From contig DATAEK010000098.1 of NCBI GenBank assembly GCA_036258055.1, positions 20,946 to 84,945 on the forward strand: a DNA stretch of 64,000 bases, in the 5' to 3' direction. The notes below the pieces were generated by a model, which saw only the letters and a list, made by a program, of their open reading frames with translations, did no database searches and was not told where the DNA came from. The number at the start of each line of letters is the position of its first letter. Positions within the stretch are counted from its first letter, which is position 1. The position numbers were made by a program, and so were the translations under genes. Shown here one piece after another: positions 25,238 through 35,099 of the stretch. Source of the stretch: DATAEK01 sp036258055. GTDB taxonomy: Bacteria > Acidobacteriota > Vicinamibacteria > Vicinamibacterales > 2-12-FULL-66-21.

Positions 25238-25985
25238 GCGAGGGCTCGGTGTGGCTCCGTTGTCCGTCATCAAGATCGGCGGCTCCGTCCTGACGGATGC
25301 GCTCGCGTACCGTCGCGCTGCCGCGTTCGTTGCCAGGCGCCTGAGCGACCATCCGGGTGAACGCGTGCTGGCCGTCGTGTCGGCCCAGCACGGGACGACC
25401 GATGCGCTCGAGCGGGTCGCGCGAGACATCAGTCCGCGGCCGGACAGGTCCGCCCTGGATCTGCTGTGGTCGACGGGCGAGCTGCAGTCGGTGGCAATCC
25501 TGGTCCTGTGCCTGCATGCGCTGGGGGTGGACGCTGCGGCGGTCAACGTTCAGCAGACTGGCCTGGTCGAACCTGACCTGAACGACACCGGGACGGTACG
25601 TCTTCGCGCGCTTCGCCTTCGCGCTCTCCTCGCCGCGTACGACGTCGTCGTCGCGCCCGGCTTCCTGGCGCGCGGCGCGGCGGATTCCGTCGTGTCGCTC
25701 GGGCGGGGCGGGTCCGATCTCACGGCCGTGCTTCTGGCCGCGGGCCTGCAGGCACGGCTCTGCGAGCTCGTGAAGGACGTCCCGGGATATTTCTCGGCCG
25801 ATCCCAACGTCGATCCACATGCGCGGCACCTGCCCGCGATCGACTACTCGCATGCGCTGACCATGGCCGACGACGGCTGCGAGCTGGTGCAACGTCGCGC
25901 CCTCGAAGCGGCACGCGACTGCGGAGTCACTCTCGCAATTCGGTCGATGGCCGCTGGACAGCCGCACACGATCGTCAGCGCGTAG
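25230..25985 (+). CDS. Aspartokinase-like enzyme lacking regulatory ACT domains
   Basis: 251 residues, a lone amino-acid-kinase domain. Features: VIKIGGSVL at the phosphate loop, the STGELQSV region for aspartate binding, the GRGGSDLTAVLLA signature of aspartokinases and LVKDVPGYFSADPNV near the nucleotide site. Normal aspartokinases (over 400 residues) add two ACT domains for feedback by lysine or threonine; none is present here. Other amino-acid kinases share the fold, but GRGGSD favours aspartate. Overlap with hom and the upstream riboswitch imply that flux into homoserine is controlled by SAM at RNA level rather than by allostery. The ATG at 25230 overlaps the hom stop by 8 nt. Confidence 0.82.
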   Translation: MPRRGLGVAPLSVIKIGGSVLTDALAYRRAAAFVARRLSDHPGERVLAVVSAQHGTTDALERVARDISPRPDRSALDLLWSTGELQSVAILVLCLHALGVDAAAVNVQQTGLVEPDLNDTGTVRLRALRLRALLAAYDVVVAPGFLARGAADSVVSLGRGGSDLTAVLLAAGLQARLCELVKDVPGYFSADPNVDPHARHLPAIDYSHALTMADDGCELVQRRALEAARDCGVTLAIRSMAAGQPHTIVSA

Positions 25986-26039
25986 ACGAGCGCGGCCCGA
26001 TGCGTTCTTGCACGTGAGATTTTCAAAGGAGCCGGGATC

Positions 26040-27218
26040 ATGGAGTTCGCCACTCGCACTATTCACGCTGGACAACCGTCGGAGCCGGAGACCGGGGCCC
26101 TCATCGCACCCATCTTCCAGACGTCGACGTACCAGCAGGACGCGCCGGGCTGCCATCGCGGCTTCGACTACTCCCGCACGAACAACCCCACGCGCGCGCG
26201 GCTCGAGGCGGTCCTCGCGGATCTCGAAGGCGTGGTGCACGCGGCCGTATTCGCGTCCGGTCTGGCCGCCGAGAACGCGGTGCTGCAGGCCTATCTGAAA
26301 CCGGGCGACGAGATCGTCATCCCGCTCGACGTGTATGGCGGCACTTACAGGATCCTGACGCGCGTATTCGCACCGCTCGGCTGCGTGATCCGTCAGATCG
26401 ATTGCGCCGATCCGCTGGCGCTTGCCGCGTCGATCGGCCAGCGCACGCGGCTCGTCTGGGTCGAGTCGCCGACCAACCCGCGGCTGCTCGTGTACGACAT
26501 CGCGGCGCTGGCGAGCGCCGCTCACGCCCGAGGCGCGCTGGTGGTCGTGGACAACACCTTTGCCACGCCCCTCTTTCAGCAGCCGTTCTCACTGGGCGCC
26601 GACCTGGTCGTCCATAGCGTGACCAAGTATCTCGGCGGACACTCAGATCTGATCCAGGGTGCCGTGCTCGCGAAGGACGCCGCCGTGTTCGAGCCAGTAA
26701 AGTTCCTCCAGAACGCGACCGGCGCGGTTCCGTCGCCGTTCGATTGCTGGCTGACGCTTCGAGGGCTCAAGACGCTGGAGCTGCGCATGCAACGCCACGC
26801 GGACAACGCGCAGGCGATCGCCGGCGCGCTTTACGGCCATCCGCTGGTCAAGCGGGTCTACTATCCCGGGCTTCCGGGACATCCGGGACACGAGGTCGCG
26901 CGACGGCAGATGACCGGGTTCGGTGGGATGGTATCGTTCGAGCTCGATGGCACGGTCGACGAGGTGGTGTCGTTCGTCTCGTCACGCAAGCTGTTCGCCC
27001 TGGGAGAAAGCCTCGGCGGTGTGAAGGCGCTCCTCTGTCATCCCGCGCGGATGACGCATGCGTCGATCCCTGCCGAAGCCCGTGCCGCGCTGGGCCTCTC
27101 GGACACCCTGATCAGGCTCTCGCCGGGCTGCGAGCACCCGAAGGATCTCGTCGAGGATCTGCTGAACGGTCTCGCCGTCGTCGAACGCGCGCGTGAAGGA
27201 CACGCCGTGACCGTGTAG
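26040..27218 (+). CDS. Cys/Met-metabolism PLP enzyme (cystathionine gamma-synthase type)
   Basis: 392 residues of the trans-sulfuration family. The PLP lysine is Lys196 in HSVTKYLGGHSD; SGLAAENA, DVYGGTYR, ESPTNP and DNTFATP motifs are all present, as is RLSPGCEHPKDLVEDL near the C-terminus. The family includes cystathionine gamma-synthase, gamma-lyase and O-acyl-homoserine sulfhydrylase. Placement directly behind homoserine dehydrogenase and an aspartokinase under a SAM riboswitch favours a biosynthetic role (metB- or metY-like), but an acyltransferase gene is not adjacent. GGAG lies 8 nt before the ATG. Confidence 0.9.
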   Translation: MEFATRTIHAGQPSEPETGALIAPIFQTSTYQQDAPGCHRGFDYSRTNNPTRARLEAVLADLEGVVHAAVFASGLAAENAVLQAYLKPGDEIVIPLDVYGGTYRILTRVFAPLGCVIRQIDCADPLALAASIGQRTRLVWVESPTNPRLLVYDIAALASAAHARGALVVVDNTFATPLFQQPFSLGADLVVHSVTKYLGGHSDLIQGAVLAKDAAVFEPVKFLQNATGAVPSPFDCWLTLRGLKTLELRMQRHADNAQAIAGALYGHPLVKRVYYPGLPGHPGHEVARRQMTGFGGMVSFELDGTVDEVVSFVSSRKLFALGESLGGVKALLCHPARMTHASIPAEARAALGLSDTLIRLSPGCEHPKDLVEDLLNGLAVVERAREGHAVTV

Positions 27219-27265
27219 CCCGACTCCACCAACGCTCGCGACAGAAAACGCGGCGTACGCGGGGC

Positions 27266-27271
27266 TATAAT
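27266..27271 (+). promoter_or_regulatory. -10 box TATAAT close to a start codon
   Basis: A consensus TATAAT ends 11 nt before the ATG at 27283. No clear -35 box is seen. The spacing leaves room for only a few untranslated bases. Confidence 0.45.
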
Positions 27272-27282
27272 GTCGCTCTCCG

Positions 27283-28611
27283 ATGCCTCTCGCGTCCGTG
27301 CCGGTGACAGGTGTGCTCGTGCTCACCGGCTCGGCCTACCTCATCGTCATCCTGCTGCTGGTTGTCACCCGCGCACCGCTTGGATCCGTGTTGTTCTTCA
27401 CCGCCATCCTCGTGATGCAGTGCGCGTACACGGTCATGATGGCGCGAGTGTGGACGATGCCGAGAGCGTCACGCTCGGTGATGTTTTCGGCTTTCGCACT
27501 GGCCGTGGCGTTTCGGATGCCCCTTGCGCTCGCTCCGGTTGGGCCGGACAACGACATGATCCGGTACCTGTGGGATGGACGCGTGCAGCGTCTGGGATAC
27601 AACCCGTATCTCGTGTTGCCCTCCGATCCAGCGATGGCGCACACGCACACGGACGATACGGCGCGCATGCCGAGCCTGCGCACCCGAACACCGTATCCGC
27701 CGGCAGCGCAGTTGTTCTTCCGGCTGGTCGTGGGGTTGAAAGATTCGGCGCTCGCGATGAAGCTGGCGCTCGTGGGGTGCGACCTCCTGACGGCGCTCGT
27801 CCTGTGGCGCTGGCTCGTCGCAACCCGACGAAACGAGTGGCTGACGCTCACCTACGCATGGAATCCGCTCGTCATCCTCGAAGTCGCGCACAGCGGTCAT
27901 ATGGACACGCTGGGTGCGCTGTGGATCGTGGCGTCCGCTTACTGGCTGGTGCGAAATCGGACCATGCTCTCGGCCGTGGCGTTTGTGCTGGCCGTGGCGT
28001 CGAAGCTCCTGCCGATCGTCCTCCTGCCGCTGTACTGGCGTCGGGTTCGGCCGCGCGACGCCGCCTTCGCCGGTATTCTGCTAGCGGCGCTCTATTTCCG
28101 TTTCTCACACGAGGGATCGCTGACGTTCGGGTCTGTTCCGAACGTCGTCGCCCACATCCGGTTCAACGGTCCAGTCTTCGCTGCTCTCGCCGCGTGGTCA
28201 GCGCCTCAGACGGCCGCCGTGGTTGCCGTCGCGCTCGGCCTCGCCGCCGCCGCGATCGGCCGGTGGCGCCTCCGCGCGACCGATCCTGAAGCCTGGGCCT
28301 GGCCCATGGCGCTCTCGCTCGCGTGCGCACCCGTTGTCTATCCGTGGTACCTCCTCTACCTGACGCCGTTCCTGTTCGTGCGCGCCACACTGCCGTTGAC
28401 CGTGTGGGCCTTCACGTCATTCTCGACCTACATCGTCTGGTATCAAGTCCGCCAGGGCGGCCGATGGATTGTGCCCGGCTGGATCATGGTTATCGAGTAC
28501 GGCATCGTCGTGGCCGCTGCTATCGCGCTGATTGTCTTCAACAGTCGTGTCGAACAGGCCGCGACGGCTAGCTCAGCATCACGCCCACCGCCCTCGCACC
28601 CTCGCACCTAA
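27283..28611 (+). CDS. GT-C-fold glycosyltransferase (GT87/DUF2029-like mannosyltransferase)
   Basis: 442 residues with about ten to eleven membrane helices. The first extracytoplasmic loop has DNDMIRYLWDGRVQRLGYNPY (about 93-113), the position of the catalytic acid in polyprenyl-phosphate-sugar-dependent GT-C enzymes, followed by RTPYPPAAQLFF. These add sugars, commonly mannose, to lipids or glycans on the outer face of the inner membrane from a polyprenyl-phosphate donor. The acceptor is unknown. Its last ten residues (SRPPPSHPRT) and the stop codon lie inside a CACCCTCGCACC tandem tract, so the repeat has reshaped the C-terminus. Confidence 0.82.
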   Translation: MPLASVPVTGVLVLTGSAYLIVILLLVVTRAPLGSVLFFTAILVMQCAYTVMMARVWTMPRASRSVMFSAFALAVAFRMPLALAPVGPDNDMIRYLWDGRVQRLGYNPYLVLPSDPAMAHTHTDDTARMPSLRTRTPYPPAAQLFFRLVVGLKDSALAMKLALVGCDLLTALVLWRWLVATRRNEWLTLTYAWNPLVILEVAHSGHMDTLGALWIVASAYWLVRNRTMLSAVAFVLAVASKLLPIVLLPLYWRRVRPRDAAFAGILLAALYFRFSHEGSLTFGSVPNVVAHIRFNGPVFAALAAWSAPQTAAVVAVALGLAAAAIGRWRLRATDPEAWAWPMALSLACAPVVYPWYLLYLTPFLFVRATLPLTVWAFTSFSTYIVWYQVRQGGRWIVPGWIMVIEYGIVVAAAIALIVFNSRVEQAATASSASRPPPSHPRT

Positions 28612-28637
28612 AGCCACCCAGGCACCTTTGGCACCTT
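28590..28637. repeat. CCCTCGCACC/GGCACCTTT degenerate tract across a stop codon
   Basis: Irregular CACC-containing units begin in the last codons of the glycosyltransferase gene and continue past its stop at 28609-28611. The unit is related to the tracts at 62561-62622 (same orientation) and 61931-62002 (inverted). Confidence 0.65.
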
Positions 28638-28669
28638 GCTTGCGAAGCGCCGTGCCGAGGAGGCCGGCG

Positions 28670-29428
28670 ATGCGGAGCTTCACACGCGCTCGGACGCAAC
28701 TCAGCCAAGTAAACGGCCGTCTCGGGTCTTTGTGTGTCGTCGCATGCACACTGCTGACGATCTCAGCCGCAACTCCATCGGCGGACTCCACGACGATGCG
28801 CGAGGGCACGACCACCATCCAGGACTCGTCGCTTCGTCAGTACCGTGCGTATCGCTGGATGCACGCGCGCAACGAAAAATTCGGGCAGGAGGCCTGGCTC
28901 GAGTGCTGGACCGAGTTCGACGAGCGTGGGTTCCGCTACGACATCACCACCGAGCGCGGGTCCGACTACGTGCTGAACAAGGTTTTGAAGACGCTGCTGA
29001 GGCGGGAGCAGGAGCTCATCGCGGAGGGTCAGACAGACCGTGCAGATCTTACGCCCGAGAACTACGAATTCGCCGAGCCGGCCGTGGATGAAGTCGGACA
29101 GCGGTACGTCACGATGAAACCAAAACGGAAGGACGTGCTCCTCCTGGACGGCAGGATGGTGCTCAACTCTGAAGGCACAGACGTCGTGCGTGTCGAAGGC
29201 AAGCTGGCCAAGAACCCGTCGTTCTGGACCAGCCTCGTCAATGTGATCCGGCAGTTCGCGCGGCTCGACGGCGTGCGCGTGCCGGTCTCGACCGAATCAG
29301 TGGCCAGACTGAAATTCGCAGGTATCTCCCGCATGGAAGTGCAGTACGAGTACGAGACCATCAACGGACGTCCCGTAAGCCTCGGCGCGCGCCAGGTCAT
29401 GGCGTCGTCGCAGGCGAGTAGCAGGTGA
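28670..29428 (+). CDS. Secreted protein of unknown function, LolA-like fold suspected
   Basis: 252 residues with a signal peptide (about 1-36). I do not recognise a named family, but segment order is of a kind seen in uncharacterised acidobacterial periplasmic proteins: RQYRAYRWMHARNEKFGQEAWL near the start, YVTMKPKRKDVLLLDGRMVLNSEG in the middle, then VEGKLAKNPSFWTSLVNVIRQFARLDGVRVPVS. Repeated beta strands and the ability to accommodate hydrophobic strands suggest a lipoprotein-carrier-like half-barrel; that is an inference. The ATG at 28670 has GAGGAGG 6 nt upstream, which rules out the longer upstream frame. It is followed by a PadR regulator with its own promoter. Confidence 0.65.
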   Translation: MRSFTRARTQLSQVNGRLGSLCVVACTLLTISAATPSADSTTMREGTTTIQDSSLRQYRAYRWMHARNEKFGQEAWLECWTEFDERGFRYDITTERGSDYVLNKVLKTLLRREQELIAEGQTDRADLTPENYEFAEPAVDEVGQRYVTMKPKRKDVLLLDGRMVLNSEGTDVVRVEGKLAKNPSFWTSLVNVIRQFARLDGVRVPVSTESVARLKFAGISRMEVQYEYETINGRPVSLGARQVMASSQASSR

Positions 29429-29512
29429 GCACGGCTCTCACCCCACCCGTTACGCTTCGCTAGCCTTTCATCCCACCACCCATCCCAATTGTGCTCGCCG
29501 GCGCTCTACCCC

Positions 29513-29547
29513 TTGACAATCTACAAGAGTGAACTTTATCCTCTTGT
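29513..29547 (+). promoter_or_regulatory. Promoter with overlapping ACAAGAG-N11-CTCTTGT operator
   Basis: TTGACA (29513-29518), an 18-nt spacer and TATCCT (29537-29542) make a promoter. The perfect inverted repeat ACAAGAG (29523-29529) / CTCTTGT (29541-29547) covers the spacer and -10 box, as expected for autorepression by the PadR protein encoded next. Confidence 0.7.
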
Positions 29548-29568
29548 CGAACGTCTACAGGAGGTCGA

Positions 29569-29898
29569 ATGCCGCAGAAGTCCGATTTGCTCCAGGGCAC
29601 CCTGGACCTGCTGATCCTCAAGACCCTCGCGAACGGGCCGATGCACGGCTGGGGCATCTCGCTGAGCATCCAGGACGTCTCGCGCGACGTGCTGCAGGTC
29701 AACCAGGGCTCGCTCTACCCGGCGCTGCACCGCCTCGAGCAGCAGGGGCTCATCGAGGCCCGCTGGGGAAGCTCGGACAACAACCGGCAGGCGAAGTTCT
29801 ACGAGCTCACGCGCACGGGCCGCAAGCAGCTCGCCGAGGAAACCAGAAACTGGGAACGGTTGTCCGAGGCCGTGGCGCGAGTGCTCGGGAACACATAG
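29569..29898 (+). CDS. PadR-family transcriptional regulator
   Basis: 109 residues, a small PadR of the acidobacterial type: winged helix with LLQGTLDLLILKTLANGPMHGWGI, NQGSLYPALHRLEQQGLI for recognition, and the wing RQAKFYELTRTGRKQLAEE. PadR proteins repress transporter or detoxification genes until a small ligand binds. An AGGAGG site lies 6 nt before the ATG. A perfect inverted repeat over its promoter is a likely autoregulatory operator. The permease gene follows after 9 nt, so the regulator probably controls the permease. Confidence 0.92.
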   Translation: MPQKSDLLQGTLDLLILKTLANGPMHGWGISLSIQDVSRDVLQVNQGSLYPALHRLEQQGLIEARWGSSDNNRQAKFYELTRTGRKQLAEETRNWERLSEAVARVLGNT

Positions 29899-29907
29899 GA
29901 GTCGCAC

Positions 29908-32541
<2,634 letters not shown>

Positions 32542-32576
32542 CGCTGCCGAACTGTCAGGAAGAAAAGGGAGTTCAC

Positions 32577-33710
32577 ATGATGAATCACCCACGTACGACC
32601 GTACGCACGTTCGGTCTCCTGGGCGCGCTGCTCTTCGCTACTGTGGCACCCGCTGTTGCGCAAGGCTCCGCTCCGGTCGAAGCGCTCGACGGCCTCGATC
32701 CAGTGCTGCTGGTGCAAGGCAAGGAAGTTGCCGGAAAGGCGGATCTCACCGTCGTACGTGGACGATTCCAGTACCTCTTCTCTTCCGCAGACACGAAGAG
32801 CACGTTCGAGCGCGAGCCCGCGAAGTACGAGATTCAACTCGGAGGGATGTGCGCGCGCATGGGCAAGACCGCCGGCGGCAACCCGGCGGACTACCTCGTC
32901 CACGACGGCAAGATCTACATCTTCGGATCGGACGAATGTCACCGGAAGTTTCAGGCCGCGCCGGCGAAGTATCTCGCGACAGCCGCGCCCGCCATGCCGT
33001 CGTCGCCCGACGCAGCCAAGAAAGGCAGAGCCCTCGTCGATCGCGCCGCCAAGGCTCTCGGCGGAGCGGATCGGATCGACGGGCTGACCACGTACTCAGA
33101 AACGGTGTCGCAAGTGCAGAAGCGGCCACAAGGGGAGGCCCAGATCACCACGAAAACGATGTGGCGCTTTCCGGATGCCACTCGCGTGGAGCGAACGATG
33201 GTGATGGGGGAACGCAAGATGACGTCGGCGCAACTTCTGACTCCCGCTGGCGCGTGGTATCTCTCGCAAGGCCGGGCGTATCCAGCCCCCGAAGTAGGAC
33301 GCCCCAGCGTGGAGATGGATCTCGGCCGGAATCCCGTCGCGCTGATTCACGCGCGTCACGCCGCCAACTTCAAAGCCGCCGCCCTGGGTAGCGCGACGGT
33401 TGCCGGCATGACTGTCGATCAGGTTCGCGTCCAATGCGGTGCCATCGACGTCGTCCTGGGACTCGATCCCGCCAGCGCGCGGCTGCAGACCATCACCTTC
33501 ACCGATCGCAACAACGAGGGGGAGGTCGGCACATACACGCTCGTGTACTCGGACTACCGTCCGGTTGAAGGACTGACGCTGCCGTTCGCCGTTCGCGGGC
33601 TCTTCAACGGGGAGGCGGAGCCGTCGCAGACCTACACCATCGAGTCGATCGCGGTGAACCCGCAGCTCGATGCGTCACTGTTCGCCACGCCCGCGGCAGG
33701 TGGACAATGA
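32577..33710 (+). CDS. Secreted protein with two YHS-like segments and a C-terminal beta domain
   Basis: 377 residues after a signal peptide (about 1-28). Residues about 33-95 match a YHS domain (LDGLDPVLLVQGKEV, GRFQYLFSSADTKSTFEREPAKYEIQLGGMC) and a shorter second copy follows (DGKIYIFGSDECHRKFQAAPAKYL). YHS domains in other proteins sit next to metal sites. From about residue 145 a beta-rich domain resembles outer-membrane lipoprotein-sorting proteins. A double YHS with this tail is not a fusion I know. GGGAG precedes the ATG at 32577. The next gene, a PQQ-type propeller, overlaps its stop by 4 nt, so the two are probably one functional unit. Confidence 0.65.
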   Translation: MMNHPRTTVRTFGLLGALLFATVAPAVAQGSAPVEALDGLDPVLLVQGKEVAGKADLTVVRGRFQYLFSSADTKSTFEREPAKYEIQLGGMCARMGKTAGGNPADYLVHDGKIYIFGSDECHRKFQAAPAKYLATAAPAMPSSPDAAKKGRALVDRAAKALGGADRIDGLTTYSETVSQVQKRPQGEAQITTKTMWRFPDATRVERTMVMGERKMTSAQLLTPAGAWYLSQGRAYPAPEVGRPSVEMDLGRNPVALIHARHAANFKAAALGSATVAGMTVDQVRVQCGAIDVVLGLDPASARLQTITFTDRNNEGEVGTYTLVYSDYRPVEGLTLPFAVRGLFNGEAEPSQTYTIESIAVNPQLDASLFATPAAGGQ

Positions 33711-34933
33711 CATCGCTTCTGACGATGGTGCTGGCGTTTCTCTCGACGCCGGCGGTGACGTCAACGGCGTGGCCCCAGTGGGGTGGTCCGGACCGGAACT
33801 TCGTGACGCACAGCGCGAGCCTTGCCACGACCTGGCCCGCCGACGGTCCGCGCAAGATCTGGCAGCGGCCGCTCGGTGACGGCTTCTCCGCCATCGTCTC
33901 CGACGGGCGCACCCTCTACACGCTCTACCGCGATGGGAACGACGATGTGGTCGTGGCGCTCGAGGCGGCGACCGGCAAGACGGCGTGGGAGACGCGGTAC
34001 GCGGCGCCGTTTCACGAGACCTGTTCCGAGCAGCTCGGCGCCGCGCCTCGCGCGGCACCACTCATTGCAGGCGATCGGCTGATCACCGTGAGCGCGGGCG
34101 GGCTCATGCACAGCTTCGATCGACAGACCGGCAAGGCAGTCTGGAGTCGCGAGCTGCTGGGCGCGCCCGACGCCGTCAGGGCGTGCGGCTACTCCTCGAG
34201 CCCGCTGGCGTTCGAGAACACGATCATCACGACAGCCGGCGGCAAGGGTCGCGGCGTCGTCGCGCTCAACGCTGCGTCGGGTGAGCCGATCTGGCAGAGT
34301 CAGGATTTCGAAAACGGCTACTCGTCGCCGCTGCTCATCGATCTCGACGGACGGCCCGAGCTGATCGTATTCACCTTCGCAGAAGTGGCTGGCCTCGATC
34401 CCAGGACCGGCGTGCTCGAGTGGAGCCGTCCGCACGCCGCGGACATGGGCGTCAACGTCGCGACGCCCATCTGGGGCCACGATCACCTGCTCTTCATCTC
34501 GTCGGCCTACAACGGCGGCAGCCGCGTTCTCAAACTCACGCGCCAGACGTCTGGCGTTCAAGTGGAGGAAGTGTGGGCAAACCGCCGCGTTCGTATCCAC
34601 TTTGGAAACGCCGTCCGATTCGGCCAGCGCATCTACGCCTCGAACGGTGACTTCGGCGCGGCACCCTTCGCGGCAATCGACGTCAACACGGGCGAGATGG
34701 TATGGCGCGATCGCAGCGTCGCTCGATCAACGCTGATCGGTACAGACGGCAAGCTGATCATCCTCGACGAAGACGGCAACCTCGTCCTGGCCACGCCCGG
34801 CGATTCGGGACTCACGATCCATGGCAAAGCCGCCGTGCTCACCAACCGCTCGTGGACCGCGCCCACGCTGTGCGGGTCGGTCCTCTACCTTCGGGATCGG
34901 AAGGTGATTCTCGCGTTGGACCTGGGGAGTTGA
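33707..34933 (+). CDS. Secreted PQQ-like beta-propeller repeat protein
   Basis: 408 residues with a signal peptide and then repeated propeller blades of the PQQ-binding type (AWPQWGGPDRN at the start, then DVVVALEAATGKTAWETRY, LMHSFDRQTGKAVWSRELL, GVVALNAASGEPIWQSQDF and similar). Blade motifs end in tGk..W as in BamB and PQQ dehydrogenases, but no calcium/PQQ catalytic Asp/Glu set can be named, so it is likely a scaffold or binding propeller. It starts inside the stop of the YHS-protein gene (ATGA), implying a matched pair in the periplasm. Confidence 0.8.
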   Translation: MTSLLTMVLAFLSTPAVTSTAWPQWGGPDRNFVTHSASLATTWPADGPRKIWQRPLGDGFSAIVSDGRTLYTLYRDGNDDVVVALEAATGKTAWETRYAAPFHETCSEQLGAAPRAAPLIAGDRLITVSAGGLMHSFDRQTGKAVWSRELLGAPDAVRACGYSSSPLAFENTIITTAGGKGRGVVALNAASGEPIWQSQDFENGYSSPLLIDLDGRPELIVFTFAEVAGLDPRTGVLEWSRPHAADMGVNVATPIWGHDHLLFISSAYNGGSRVLKLTRQTSGVQVEEVWANRRVRIHFGNAVRFGQRIYASNGDFGAAPFAAIDVNTGEMVWRDRSVARSTLIGTDGKLIILDEDGNLVLATPGDSGLTIHGKAAVLTNRSWTAPTLCGSVLYLRDRKVILALDLGS

Positions 34934-34936
34934 TCT

Positions 34937-35010
34937 CAGGTCGCGCGGAGGAGCGCCCTTCAGATCCTTAGTGCCCTCCGCGCCTCCGTGTAACAATCCC
35001 TCCGTGCGGT
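34937..35010. repeat. CTCCGCGCCTCCGTG-type tract after a stop codon
   Basis: GCGCGGAGGAGCG, then CCCTCCGCGCCTCCGTG and CCCTCCGTGCGG follow the propeller gene's stop. The units are the inverse of those at 3686-3757. The gap continues to 35099 with CCTCGCC-type sequence and no gene. Confidence 0.55.
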
Positions 35011-35099
35011 CCGCGCTCCTCCTCGCCTCGGCCTCCGCCTCCCCAGCCTCGCCCCTCCGACACCCAACGGAAGCCTATCTCCGAGCGTCTAAACGCGTG

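Noticed and set aside
34971..35099. Upstream extension of the carboxypeptidase-regulatory-like gene
   Set aside because: The extra 43 codons are encoded by repeat-like DNA and would hide a clear signal peptide that begins at the ATG at 35100.
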